64,000 nt of DNA from Bacteroidetes bacterium UBA4416 (GCA_002390745.1 DGQK01000022.1:131484-195483), one strand, 5' to 3'; counted from the stretch's first letter, positions 1-8,345 are shown. A program made the numbers and translations. The notes: generated from the sequence alone by a model not told the origin.

Positions 1-44
1 AAATCCGATAAACGGTTATTCTGTTCAATAAGTGTCATAACACT

Positions 45-80
45 AAAAAAGCCTTTGCAGTGTATCGCAAAGGCTTTTTG
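45..80 (-). terminator. Intrinsic terminator after terC
   Basis: An inverted repeat AAAGCCTTTGC / GCAAAGGCTTT with an 8-base loop is flanked by A and T runs. It lies 20 bases past the stop of the terC-like gene and would end transcripts of the whole minus-strand Ter island. Its symmetry means it could also work for a plus-strand gene outside the window. Confidence 0.8.
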
Positions 81-99
81 TTCAGGATCGGAAAATCGT

Positions 100-867
100 T
101 TATTCAGACGCTTCTTTTTTACGAAGGGAGCCGATAATGATTGGCACCAGGAAGATCAGAACAGTGAGGATAGAGGTGCCCCAATCGGCAGCCGGGCTTT
201 CGAGGAACTTGCTTAAAGCAGACTCAGGCATGAAGTGCTCTACCAGGGACAGGATGAGCTTAACGCCGAGTAACGCAATCACCACAAAGGCCGCTGTTTC
301 CAGGGCAGGGATTTTTTCCATCAGTGTGACGAAACCCTGTGCTACAAAACGCATGGCCAGAATACCGATGAATACCCCGCCCCATACCAGTACGATGTTA
401 TCGGTGAAAGCTACAACAGCAAACACGTTGTCGATAGAGAAGGCCATGTCCATGAGCTCTACCAGGGCTACGGTAGCCCAGAAATTTCCTAAGGCACCAA
501 CTGTGGAACGATAAAGCCAGTTTCCTTTTTTATCGAGGATGTCGTCTTCTTTATCTTCCGTTTGTTTGCCTTTCCACCAATCCCACACGAGGTACAACAG
601 ATATAAGCCACCGATCGGTTTGAGGAACCAGAATTTGACCAGGAAGGCTGCGAAGAGCAGTGCAATGCCCCTGAATACATAAGCGCCGATAATGCCGTAA
701 CGCAGGGCTTTTTTCCGCTGCTCGGCCGGCAAGTCCATAACCATGGTGGCCAGCACGGCTGCATTATCTACAGAAAGCAAGCTTTCAATAACGATCAGGT
801 TTAAAATAATACCACCGGATACCAAAGGGTTGTTGATGATTTCCTGGAAGTTTTCGTAAATACTCAT
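100..867 (-). CDS. terC: TerC family integral membrane protein
   Basis: A 255-residue inner-membrane protein with about seven to nine hydrophobic segments. The two family-typical motifs with a charged residue in a membrane helix are visible: SVDN at residues 32-35 and SIDN at 144-147. A charged cytoplasmic loop follows a WDWWKG motif near residue 100. TerC proteins are linked to tellurite and metal resistance and, in other bacteria, to metal-ion (manganese) export with secreted metalloenzymes. Here it is the last gene of the Ter island, 48 bases after the PrsW-type gene, so it is probably the membrane arm of that system. The family call is firm; the substrate is unknown. Confidence 0.93.
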   Translation of the reverse strand: MSIYENFQEIINNPLVSGGIILNLIVIESLLSVDNAAVLATMVMDLPAEQRKKALRYGIIGAYVFRGIALLFAAFLVKFWFLKPIGGLYLLYLVWDWWKGKQTEDKEDDILDKKGNWLYRSTVGALGNFWATVALVELMDMAFSIDNVFAVVAFTDNIVLVWGGVFIGILAMRFVAQGFVTLMEKIPALETAAFVVIALLGVKLILSLVEHFMPESALSKFLESPAADWGTSILTVLIFLVPIIIGSLRKKEASE

Positions 868-915
868 AGTTTTAAAAATTTCGATAAATATAAGTTTTTA
901 TTTTGCATGGGCATC

Positions 916-1953
916 CTACCGGATCTGAATTAATTTTGACTGGTAGTCGCGGCTTTTTTTAAGGTAGTAGATCAGGAGCAGAACAGAGAACAGGGTGCTG
1001 GCCAGGCCCGGCAGGCTCCACCCCAACACATCGTACACGCCATGTAAAACGGCAGGGATTAAAATGGCAAGGGCGTAAAGGCTCTGCCTGTATTTGGGAA
1101 TAATGTTGGCAAAGGAAATAAAATAAGCGGCGATGCCCGCCCAGATGGCATGTAGGAAAGGAAGGCAGGTGAGCCTTGCTACATTCATAAAAAAAGCGGC
1201 ATCATAGCTTAAGGTGGTGTTGGTCGTAGTTTGGTAGTGCACCCCTTCGAGCACGCCGAAACCGATCCCCGAAATAAGCCCGTAAAACACCAGCGTTTGC
1301 GGTACCAGCGGTTCTTTCGCCCTTCGCACTAAAAACAGGAGAGGCAGGGCCTTGATGGTTTCCTCTGTGAGGCCTACGCCCAGGGTATAGCCAATGAGCC
1401 TTCCGAAGAAATTTCCGGACTCTGTCATGGCATACAAAAAGCTCAGCGGCGGAATGCTTTGCAGGTTCACCAGAATGAAAGCGGTGATTTGTGTCAGGAA
1501 GAACAGGATAATGGTATGGCGTGTGGTCACTTGCCTGGTGCTGAACATATAATAGAAGAAGATGCCCCAGATCACCGAGAAATACAGGGAAATGGCATAA
1601 TAGGTGAGGAGCGTGCCGAAGGTGAAGGTGATGAGGAACGCGGGCGCCAGGCCTATCGACGCAAGCCAGATCAGCTTTTTATCTTTGATCAGGTCATTTT
1701 TGATGAAGTCGAAACCCGGCACAATCAGCTCTTTTCCGATCAACCTGATTTGATTGATGATGGAGCCGTTGGTCCTGATCCGGACCTTGATGCGCTTTTG
1801 TTTCAGTACATCTCTCACGGTTTGCGTGATGCCCGGAGCATGCTCAGGGCTGGCCTGGTCGCTCATCAGGATCTTACCGTCCTCCACATACGTTCGCAGC
1901 GCATCCAGCGAGTAAGGCCCGAACCGTTGGTTGTTTCGCAGAATAAAATACAT
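916..1953 (-). CDS. GYF-PrsW fusion, intramembrane metalloprotease
   Basis: A 345-residue protein. Residues 1-35 (MYFILRNNQRFGPYSL...) form a GYF_2-type domain that usually binds peptides. Residues 95-335 hold about eight membrane segments with PrsW/CAAX-protease-like signatures: EETIK at 197-201, E236 in GFGVLEGVHY, H268 and H304 in HGVYD, the expected metal ligands or catalytic residues. The ATG at 1953 is chosen because the GYF domain begins there and it lies 4 bases past the kinase stop; a TTG at 1971 would overlap the kinase gene. PrsW enzymes cleave membrane anti-sigma factors. Placement directly after the kinase suggests a proteolytic output of the Ter signalling cascade, which is inference. 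Confidence 0.88.
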   Translation of the reverse strand: MYFILRNNQRFGPYSLDALRTYVEDGKILMSDQASPEHAPGITQTVRDVLKQKRIKVRIRTNGSIINQIRLIGKELIVPGFDFIKNDLIKDKKLIWLASIGLAPAFLITFTFGTLLTYYAISLYFSVIWGIFFYYMFSTRQVTTRHTIILFFLTQITAFILVNLQSIPPLSFLYAMTESGNFFGRLIGYTLGVGLTEETIKALPLLFLVRRAKEPLVPQTLVFYGLISGIGFGVLEGVHYQTTTNTTLSYDAAFFMNVARLTCLPFLHAIWAGIAAYFISFANIIPKYRQSLYALAILIPAVLHGVYDVLGWSLPGLASTLFSVLLLIYYLKKSRDYQSKLIQIR

Positions 1954-1957
1954 GATG

Positions 1958-3466
1958 TTATTTGTTGGCAAGGGTCACTACCACCACGCGGCCACCTTCT
2001 TCGGGCGACAGCAGCAGTTTTTTTCCATCACTCAGCTCCACGGAAGAGCCCGTTGGGATGAGCTTATCTTCCGTCAGGTCTTTCAGGCCGGTGAGTGTCT
2101 GGTTAATGAGCATCCATTTATCGCCCACCAGCTTAAAATAACCCACAGGTACTTTCTGCTGGTCTGTCAGTTTTTCGTTGCGGATGATATTTCCGTTCAC
2201 ATGCCATTGGAACAAATACTGGTCGTGGTAAACCATCAGGCGATGGTTGATGGGCTTCCACACACCCGGTGTAAACTGGGCATAGAGATCGAGCACGGGT
2301 AGCGTTCCCACATGCGGTGTTCCGCAGAACGGGCAGGCAGGCCGCGTTGTATTATTGAACACATACCACTTCTGGTCGCATTTGGTATTGGAGCAGGGCT
2401 GCATGAGGTCTGTGGTTTTCAGCAAGGCCTGTTCCCATTGGTCGGCAGTAGGGCGGTTCATAGGAGCATGCAGTCCGTTGATGAATGCCTGGTTGAAAAG
2501 ATCGGTCAGATAGGGGCCGGTTATGGTATAAGGAAGTTTGTTGATGTCGGCCCAGGGAAGCTCTTTCGGATTGAGCTGGTTGACTTTCGGGCGGTTTTCG
2601 GGATTGGTGGGATGTTCAATGAACAAGGCTTTTTCGCCCATCGACAGGAGGTCGTCCTTCTCCGTATCGAGGTCGTGCACCTTACCGCCTTTGAGCGGAT
2701 GCCTGTACAGGAGGAACATATAGATCAGCACGGCGAGGGCATGCAGGTCGGTGACGCGACTCGGTAGCTTGCGGTTGGGGTCGTCCTTTTTGAGGTGCTT
2801 GGTAGCCAGTACTTCCGGCGCAATAAAATCGGCCGTGCCGATCACGTCGGGAGGAAAGATCCCGGGAACCACCAGGCCGTCGATGTCAATGATATTGGCC
2901 GATTTGGTGACCGGATCGATGAGGATATTTTTGTAGGAAAGGTCGGAATGCGCCAGGCCTGCTGCGTGCATGCGTTTCACACCGCGTGCGATGTTTACAC
3001 AGATCTGGAAATAGCTCAGCCAGTTGCCCAGTTCCGAATCGTCGAGGCGCAGCGGAAATTGCTTGTTCCGGAATTTGGGTGAGGCGAACCATTTGCCTTC
3101 CTTTTCCTTTCCCTGGATCAGGTTGCTGGTAGCATAGCCTTTCTGAAATAAGAATTTTTTATCGTAGGTAGGAACGATGATCCCTATCTGCGTGCCTTTT
3201 TCGATGACATCCGTCGGCCAGCAAAAGAGTGTTTTGTAATAGGCGCCGCCTTCCTTGTTGAAGAACGCTTCGCGGTAGGTTGTCGCAATTTTCTTCAGCC
3301 GTTCTTTGGAGTTAAAATCCTGCGGATCGCGGAACAGGGCCACTACATAAGATTTGTCGGGGCTGAAGAACACGTCTTTCATGCCGCCGCGCATGGGTTC
3401 GCCATTATCAACGTACTGGTAGGATTTGGTATTGTCTATAATGGATCTTACGGTGATTGTACTCAT
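1958..3466 (-). CDS. Ter-associated Ser/Thr protein kinase-like protein with zinc ribbon
   Basis: A 502-residue protein with a bacterial Ser/Thr-kinase fold at about residues 20-350. The catalytic loop HSDLSYKN (H173, D175, N180) is intact, and a DID at 194-196 stands where DFG is usual. The N-terminal nucleotide loop (GEPMRGGMKDVFF) is poor in the classical GxGxxG pattern. C358, C363, C378 and C381 form a small zinc ribbon, followed by a beta-rich C-terminal region of about 110 residues. With the adjacent PP2C and TerY genes it makes up the TerY-P triad, a proposed phosphorylation switch. No signal peptide or membrane segment is present, so it is cytoplasmic. Confidence 0.9.
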   Translation of the reverse strand: MSTITVRSIIDNTKSYQYVDNGEPMRGGMKDVFFSPDKSYVVALFRDPQDFNSKERLKKIATTYREAFFNKEGGAYYKTLFCWPTDVIEKGTQIGIIVPTYDKKFLFQKGYATSNLIQGKEKEGKWFASPKFRNKQFPLRLDDSELGNWLSYFQICVNIARGVKRMHAAGLAHSDLSYKNILIDPVTKSANIIDIDGLVVPGIFPPDVIGTADFIAPEVLATKHLKKDDPNRKLPSRVTDLHALAVLIYMFLLYRHPLKGGKVHDLDTEKDDLLSMGEKALFIEHPTNPENRPKVNQLNPKELPWADINKLPYTITGPYLTDLFNQAFINGLHAPMNRPTADQWEQALLKTTDLMQPCSNTKCDQKWYVFNNTTRPACPFCGTPHVGTLPVLDLYAQFTPGVWKPINHRLMVYHDQYLFQWHVNGNIIRNEKLTDQQKVPVGYFKLVGDKWMLINQTLTGLKDLTEDKLIPTGSSVELSDGKKLLLSPEEGGRVVVVTLANK

Positions 3467-3543
3467 ACTTCTCGTTTCAATAGTGTGTTTATGACAAGCA
3501 TAGCATCTGCGGATGACTCTCTGCCTGATGTTGTGTATCGTAA

Positions 3544-4956
3544 TTAAAAAACAATCGCCAGCGTTCTGTCGTCATGATTTCCGGGGCTCCAGAAATCCAT
3601 CCAGTCCGAAAGCTGTTGCTCAATATGCTCATTTGTTGCCGAGAGCTCTACGGCCGTTCCCGCGTCGTTGTTGCCTTTCAGGTCTTCCACAAACTCTTTC
3701 CATTTTTCCACTTTTTCCAGGTTGGCTTCCACCACAAATTTCGGGTCGTAGATACCGTCCGTCATCAGGAACATGTATAAAAAATCGGGGAATACTTTGA
3801 AATTGATGCGGCTGGCAAATTTTGGTGAGGAGAAAATCTCGGTGGTGGTGATGAAGCGTGTGCCTCCGCCAAACTCGCCTACATCAAGCCAGTTCATGAG
3901 CTTCACTTCCGAGAAGTCTTTGGGGATAACGGCAATCGGGCAGTCGCCTACACCGAAGCTGAGCACCGCCGTGCCAAAATCAAAAGGCTTGAATAATGTA
4001 AAAATAAAGGTGCTGTTGAGATCTGTGATCGTGTAACCCTTTGCTGTGGCAAAATCCAGTAGTCTGTCGTGTACCCGTTTCGCACCGCCGCCGATCAGGT
4101 TATAAATGCAAAGGTTCAGTTCTTTTTTGATGGCATCGTTGGATTCGGCCTGGTTGCTCAGGATCAGGGATTCGAGCTTGCGATGCATCTCTCCGGACAG
4201 TACGTTTTTAAAGTGATCGATGATGTATTCGCAGGCCAGCCGGGATCCCTGGCGGCTTATTTTGGCGCTGCCGGCGCCATCGGCTACCACCACAATGCTC
4301 CAGCCCGTATTACCGAGATCCGTAAATGCGAAGTCGTCGTCCCTGAAAGAGCCTGCATTGGCGTGGCTTCTGCCGCGTTTGGAAGCCACCACGATGTGTT
4401 TGTTGGCAATACGCCCCGAAGCCGTGGTAGTGTCTTCTTTCCAGTACTCATCAGCCTGATCGCTCGGGATGTTTTTCCATAAGGACTTGGGGTCCGGATT
4501 GATAATGAAAGGAATAATCTTTTCGTGCAGTTCCGAACCTTCCGGTTCTTCACTGAGCCTGTACTTCAGGCTTAGCTTGTATTCACCGCTGTTTTCGGGG
4601 ATGCCGGAAATGGTTTTGCTGTCCCTGTCGTAGTTTATTCCACCCACAGCATCGAGGTGGTCGAGCTGGTAGAAGGAAAAGTCTGTCCAGTTATTTTTTT
4701 CGAAGTCGATCACCGCTGTGTAAGCCTTTCCTACCGTGGCATTGGGGATCATGAAGGGCTGCTGTTTAATGTCTTCAATCCTGTTCTTTATTTTCCAGTC
4801 TGTGACCATCTTCTTTTGGTTTTGAAGGATTATGTTTACCAGTTCCCTGTTGTGCTCATCGCCCGCGAAGGCCTCGAACAACTCTTTCCGCTTATCGGTT
4901 ACGGGCAGGTTGTTGCTCAGGAAAAGGCTGTTTAAGTATACTGTTGTTTTATCCAT
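3544..4956 (-). CDS. PP2C-family phosphatase with N-terminal Ig-like domain
   Basis: A 470-residue protein with a PP2C-type phosphatase core from about residue 185 to the end. Metal-binding signatures include RDDD at 205-208 and VVVADGAGSA with D226-G229, followed by GDCPIAVI and a late MTDGIYDP. Residues 65-155 look like an Ig/cadherin-like He_PIG module (GKAYTA ... INYDRDSKTISGIPENSGEY), unusual in a cytoplasmic phosphatase. The ATG at 4956 (MDKTTVYLN) is chosen; an upstream in-frame start at 5052 would translate through an intergenic repeat. It is expected to reverse the phosphorylation set by the kinase downstream. Confidence 0.88.
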   Translation of the reverse strand: MDKTTVYLNSLFLSNNLPVTDKRKELFEAFAGDEHNRELVNIILQNQKKMVTDWKIKNRIEDIKQQPFMIPNATVGKAYTAVIDFEKNNWTDFSFYQLDHLDAVGGINYDRDSKTISGIPENSGEYKLSLKYRLSEEPEGSELHEKIIPFIINPDPKSLWKNIPSDQADEYWKEDTTTASGRIANKHIVVASKRGRSHANAGSFRDDDFAFTDLGNTGWSIVVVADGAGSAKISRQGSRLACEYIIDHFKNVLSGEMHRKLESLILSNQAESNDAIKKELNLCIYNLIGGGAKRVHDRLLDFATAKGYTITDLNSTFIFTLFKPFDFGTAVLSFGVGDCPIAVIPKDFSEVKLMNWLDVGEFGGGTRFITTTEIFSSPKFASRINFKVFPDFLYMFLMTDGIYDPKFVVEANLEKVEKWKEFVEDLKGNNDAGTAVELSATNEHIEQQLSDWMDFWSPGNHDDRTLAIVF

Positions 4957-4974
4957 TTTGGGCAATATGCTGTA

Positions 4975-5068
4975 GTTGACTTCGAGAGCCTCAGTCAACC
5001 AATAGTAGTTCAATGCAGTAAGGGAGTGTGAATCGCATGGTGGCTGAGGCACTCGAACGAAGCCACCA
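4975..5068. repeat. Paired-hairpin dispersed repeat, copy A
   Basis: Two hairpin modules lie between the terY and PP2C genes. Module 1 (4975-4999) has arms GTTGAC / GTCAAC around TTCGAGAGCCTCA. Module 2 (5038-5068) has perfect arms TGGTGGCT / AGCCACCA around GAGGCACTCGAACGA. The loop of module 2 is close to the reverse complement of the loop of module 1, so the two can also pair with each other. A second copy lies at 62162-62216 and a fragment at 20828-20844. Confidence 0.75.
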
Positions 5069-5073
5069 ATGTA

Positions 5074-6150
5074 TTACCCCTGCGCACGGTCTACATTAAA
5101 GCCTCCTGCGCCGCCCACACCATATTTTCCTTTGGTATTGCACCATGGGCAGGTACTTTCTTCTTCATTGCCAATGCAGTGGATCTTGCCACAGCTGCAC
5201 ATCGCAAAGCCGTATTGGTTACCGCAGGAAGGGCAGGTAGGTGAGCCCATCAGCTCGCTGGTATTGATCTGGAAGCTGCCTTCATTGTTATCGCTTAGTT
5301 CGTAGTACGTATTATCTACCTGGAAAGCACCCACGAGCTTGTAGCCACGGGTTTCAAGGCCTGCATAAATTCCGGAGTCCGCAGTGGTTTTCCGGTACTT
5401 CATCAGGTAAGGGCGCTTGGTATTCTGGCACTTGCCCGAAAGCACCACGAAGTTGGAGTCAAAGAAATTGGCATAGATCCCTTTGGGCGAAGAAGCTGCG
5501 CCCGGCTCGTTTTTCAGGTCGGCAGGGGAGAGGGTATCGCCATCCAGCTTGGCCAGGTCGAAGCTGCCTGTGTTGTTCTCCACGCTCACGCTGCTGGTCT
5601 TAATGGAATCGGTTACCCATTTGAAAAATGTTTTATAAGAGGAAGAGTCTGTGTTTTTGAAGTGCAGCACGTTTTCCGTAAGCTCGGAGAGCATCTGCAT
5701 ATCTGTTTCTTCTCCGAAAGACACGGCTACCATGTTGGCGGTGCGCTGCCAGTTTTGTTTCCATTCCTTAATGGCCTGCGAGGTATCGTCGGTAGGAACG
5801 CCATCGGTGAATAAAAACACGATGGGTTTCCAGTCGCCTTTTCTCTCCATGGTGGTTGTTACCTGGTTTTTTCGTAATTCGTACATCAGGTGGCCAAGCC
5901 CTTTGCTCAGGGAGGTTCCGCTGCCGATCGGGAATTTCGGAGGGTAGAAATTGATGATCTCCTGTAAAGGCACCAGGGTTTTGGGCTGGCCGGCAAAGAC
6001 AAGGATCGATACCCATACCGTTTCGATCGAGTAAGGGTCTGTTTTCAGCTCTTTGATGATGGTTGCCAGGCCTTCTTCTACCTGCTGAATCGGCTCTCCA
6101 ACCATAGATTCAGAAATGTCGATCAAAAAATAAATGGGTAGTCTTCTCAT
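5074..6150 (-). CDS. terY: TerY von Willebrand A protein with C-terminal zinc domain
   Basis: A 358-residue protein. Residues 1-200 are a vWA domain with the MIDAS motif DISES at 11-15 and a later TDGVPTD. The C-terminal third is a TerY-C type metal-binding region with CPSC, CSC, C and CPWC cysteine pairs near residues 310-340. The ATG at 6150 is preferred because the first residues MRRLPIYFLIDIS match the starts of the two other TerY proteins in this island; an upstream start at 6192 adds 14 unrelated residues. TerY proteins are thought to scaffold metal-dependent complexes with the kinase and PP2C. Confidence 0.92.
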   Translation of the reverse strand: MRRLPIYFLIDISESMVGEPIQQVEEGLATIIKELKTDPYSIETVWVSILVFAGQPKTLVPLQEIINFYPPKFPIGSGTSLSKGLGHLMYELRKNQVTTTMERKGDWKPIVFLFTDGVPTDDTSQAIKEWKQNWQRTANMVAVSFGEETDMQMLSELTENVLHFKNTDSSSYKTFFKWVTDSIKTSSVSVENNTGSFDLAKLDGDTLSPADLKNEPGAASSPKGIYANFFDSNFVVLSGKCQNTKRPYLMKYRKTTADSGIYAGLETRGYKLVGAFQVDNTYYELSDNNEGSFQINTSELMGSPTCPSCGNQYGFAMCSCGKIHCIGNEEESTCPWCNTKGKYGVGGAGGFNVDRAQG

Positions 6151-6213
6151 GATAAAAGAGGTATTAATGGTGTCTGAGTTTTTTGGTGTCAAGCGTTGTA
6201 ACAGATAACGGCA

Positions 6214-6654
6214 CTACCTCGGGATATTATACTGCCCTGCACCGGAGCTTGTGGAGCCTGCATTTCCGGATCCTGCATTGCTGCTGTTGATACCATAAGC
6301 ACCGGTGGCTGTCTGGCTGTTGTTGGTGGCATTTAAGCGTTCGTTGGCCAATAGCTTTCCCATCACTTCAGCAGTTACATCCTTTCCGCCGCCAAAATTG
6401 GTGACGAAGGTGCCGATGGTATAGATTGGCCCCCAGGGAATGCCCCACCAACCCAGGATTCCCGTTAAGGTCGACAGGTGCCAGCTGTGTTTAGCCGCGC
6501 TTTCGTGGGCATCGATAAAATAAATGTCTGTTGGCCTTTTGAAGGTGGCAACAACAATGGAAACTGTGTATTCGAAATAAACGAATTTTGCACCTGCTGC
6601 AACTTTTTGTTTCAGCTCAGCGGTGGTCATCTGGGGGTTCAGGTTTTTGATCAT
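6214..6654 (-). CDS. Ter-island protein of unknown function, 146 residues
   Basis: No function recognised. Residues 1-60 are mixed helix and strand with an FKRPTDIYFID stretch. Residues 75-105 are aromatic and hydrophobic (LTGILGWWGIPWGPIY) and could insert in or lie on a membrane. The last 30 residues are a low-complexity Ser/Gly/Asn tail. I recall similar GWWGIPWGP proteins as uncharacterised in other bacteria, but this is memory rather than a search. It sits between two terY genes and 6 bases before a small membrane-protein gene, so it is probably cotranscribed with the island. An internal ATG (residue 9) is an alternative start. Confidence 0.75.
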   Translation of the reverse strand: MIKNLNPQMTTAELKQKVAAGAKFVYFEYTVSIVVATFKRPTDIYFIDAHESAAKHSWHLSTLTGILGWWGIPWGPIYTIGTFVTNFGGGKDVTAEVMGKLLANERLNATNNSQTATGAYGINSSNAGSGNAGSTSSGAGQYNIPR

Positions 6655-6660
6655 GGGTCT

Positions 6661-6927
6661 TTAGTGTAGAACGGTTATTAAAAATAATAAAATGAGCAGG
6701 ATAATGAACTGCGACATGTCAATGAACAGGCCGTTTCCGACCTGGTGTGGCTTCACGCGTTGCTTCAGCCATTTCAGGAGCGGGCCGAAGATCGAATCGA
6801 AAAAATCAAACATCGACTTGTAATTTCCGGTGAGCCTGTCTTTGTAAGGCAATAATTTGGAATACAGGAACAGTCCGGCCACGAGTACGTTGATGAAAAG
6901 CGTGAGTAAGGAAAAGAACAGGCGCAT
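6661..6927 (-). CDS. Small two-helix membrane protein of the Ter island
   Basis: An 88-residue protein with a hydrophobic helix at residues 1-24 and another at about 66-88 (FIILLILLFLITVL), joined by a charged, probably cytoplasmic loop of about 40 residues. The start is 2 bases past the stop of the upstream terY gene, which suggests translational coupling. No family is recognised. It could anchor a TerY protein or the 146-residue neighbour to the membrane, but nothing in the sequence proves this. Confidence 0.7.
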   Translation of the reverse strand: MRLFFSLLTLFINVLVAGLFLYSKLLPYKDRLTGNYKSMFDFFDSIFGPLLKWLKQRVKPHQVGNGLFIDMSQFIILLILLFLITVLH

Positions 6928-6929
6928 GG

Positions 6930-7565
6930 TCAGATCACTAAATGTACTTCCGACGGTGGAGTAGGCAGGGTGAGCTCTTCCGCAACACCTACGCTCTTGT
7001 TGCCATTCTCAATGGTGTCGGATACCCATTTGAAGAAGGATTTCAGCGTGAGGCTGTCGGCAGTGTCGAGGTGTACCACATTGGGGGTAATTTCTTTGAG
7101 GAACTGGTCCTTTGATTTTGGTCCGGCTGCGCAGGCAATGATTGCTCCGAAGTTGACGGCTTTGATGACGGGTACCGCTTCCCGGAACAGGGCAATGTCC
7201 GATGGGCTGCCGTCAGTCATAATAAAGAGCAGGGGTTTCCAGTCGCCTTTCTGATCTTCCGTACCTGTTCTCATGTTGGCTTTTACCGTTTTGCTGAGGA
7301 GCATCAATGCTTCGCCCATATTGGTGGGGCCGCTTTGGGGGCATACGATCTCCGGCAATTGGAAGTTGACCAGCTCTGTGAGCGGCACCAGCTCTTTCAC
7401 CTCGCGATCGAAGGTAATGATGCTGATCCACAGAGAATCCAGGGCCTGGGGATCAGATCGGAGGGTATTGATCATGCCGCTCAGGGCATTGTTCAGCGCC
7501 TGAATCGGTTCTCCGTACATAGAGCCGGAGGTGTCTAGCAGCAGGTATACAGGTAATCGTCTCAT
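6930..7565 (-). CDS. terY: TerY-type von Willebrand A protein
   Basis: A 211-residue single-domain vWA protein. The MIDAS motif DTSGS lies at residues 11-15 after MRRLPVYLLL, and MTDGSPSD supplies the later acidic residue. The region after the fold (FFKWVSDTIENG) and the Pro-rich tail TPPSEVHLVI resemble the tail of the next TerY gene (PPPSELNIVV). It lacks the zinc domain of the 5074-6150 protein. The TerY proteins probably bind partner proteins through the divalent metal. It sits 15 bases from the upstream terY gene in the same operon. Confidence 0.92.
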   Translation of the reverse strand: MRRLPVYLLLDTSGSMYGEPIQALNNALSGMINTLRSDPQALDSLWISIITFDREVKELVPLTELVNFQLPEIVCPQSGPTNMGEALMLLSKTVKANMRTGTEDQKGDWKPLLFIMTDGSPSDIALFREAVPVIKAVNFGAIIACAAGPKSKDQFLKEITPNVVHLDTADSLTLKSFFKWVSDTIENGNKSVGVAEELTLPTPPSEVHLVI

Positions 7566-7580
7566 GTTTAGGAATTCGGT

Positions 7581-8219
7581 TTAAACAACAATATTTAATT
7601 CGGATGGTGGTGGGGGCAGCTCGTTGAGCGTGGTGACTTCTTTCCCGGCGTCTTCTACTTTTGTAGAGCTCACGCCGATAGAAGCTGTTACCCAGGCAAA
7701 AAATTTGGCAATACTTCCGCCATCAGCCGTATCGAGGCTTACCACATTTTCCGTGATTTGCTTCAGGATATTGGTATCTACCGATGCACCCGCTGCGCAG
7801 GCTACGGTGAAGGCTACCTTACGGCGTTTGAACTCCGCCAGCCCGTTTTGCCAGCTGTCGGTAGGAATGCCGTCTGTCATAATAAACACAAGCGGTTTCC
7901 AGTCGCCTTTCTTTTCACTGGTCGTTTGCTGCACTTCGCGGTCGATGCATTGTGCGGTGAGGCGCAGGGCCTCTCCCAAAGCGGTGGTCCCGCCGGCTTT
8001 GATGTCCTGCATCTGGAAAGATGCCAGGTCGGTCAGTGGGATCAGCTGGGTAGCTGTGCTGTTGAAGGTGATCACACTCAGGAAAGCCGTTTCGATGGCC
8101 TGTGGATTCTGTCTCAGGGAGCTGATCATCATCTGCACGCCGTTCTTCACGGCTTCTATAGGTTCACCGTTCATCGAGCCCGACGTGTCCAGTAATAAGT
8201 AAACGGGTAATCTTCTCAT
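7581..8219 (-). CDS. terY: TerY-type von Willebrand A protein
   Basis: A 212-residue single-domain vWA protein with MIDAS DTSGS at residues 11-15 and MTDGIPTD later. Its start MRRLPVYLLLDTSGSM matches that of the neighbouring TerY for 16 residues. The proteins are clear paralogues, diverged in the core (for example INTLRSDPQALDSLW against ISSLRQNPQAIETAF). It is likely cytoplasmic and part of the TerY-P phosphorylation module with the kinase and PP2C genes downstream. A 126-base gap with a possible vWA-tail remnant separates it from the upstream terD. Confidence 0.92.
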   Translation of the reverse strand: MRRLPVYLLLDTSGSMNGEPIEAVKNGVQMMISSLRQNPQAIETAFLSVITFNSTATQLIPLTDLASFQMQDIKAGGTTALGEALRLTAQCIDREVQQTTSEKKGDWKPLVFIMTDGIPTDSWQNGLAEFKRRKVAFTVACAAGASVDTNILKQITENVVSLDTADGGSIAKFFAWVTASIGVSSTKVEDAGKEVTTLNELPPPPSELNIVV

Positions 8220-8227
8220 AAGGTCGT

Positions 8228-8344
8228 TTAATTTGGTTCAGAACTATTATTAGTAGAAAGGATATCACTGTCCTCTCCGGTGTCCGAATGAATGATGGTT
8301 TCGATAAGGAAGTTCATCCATGCGATACTTTTTTTTAAGTATGG
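8228..8344 (-). pseudogene. Possible remnant of a further TerY tail, or a tiny ORF
   Basis: Between terD and terY there is an open minus-strand frame ending in TAA at 8228. Its translation contains KKSIAWMNFLIETI followed by an acidic Asp/Glu/Ser tail. This resembles the end of the TerY proteins here (FFKWVTDSIKTS, KFFAWVTASIGVS). The only ATG in frame (8317) would give 29 residues. It may be the decayed 3' end of a fourth terY, or chance. The match is short, so this is low confidence. Confidence 0.25.
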
Positions 8345-8345
8345 G

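Noticed and set aside
4957..5052. N-terminal extension of the PP2C protein
   Set aside because: It would translate a dispersed intergenic repeat; the ATG at 4956 is more plausible.
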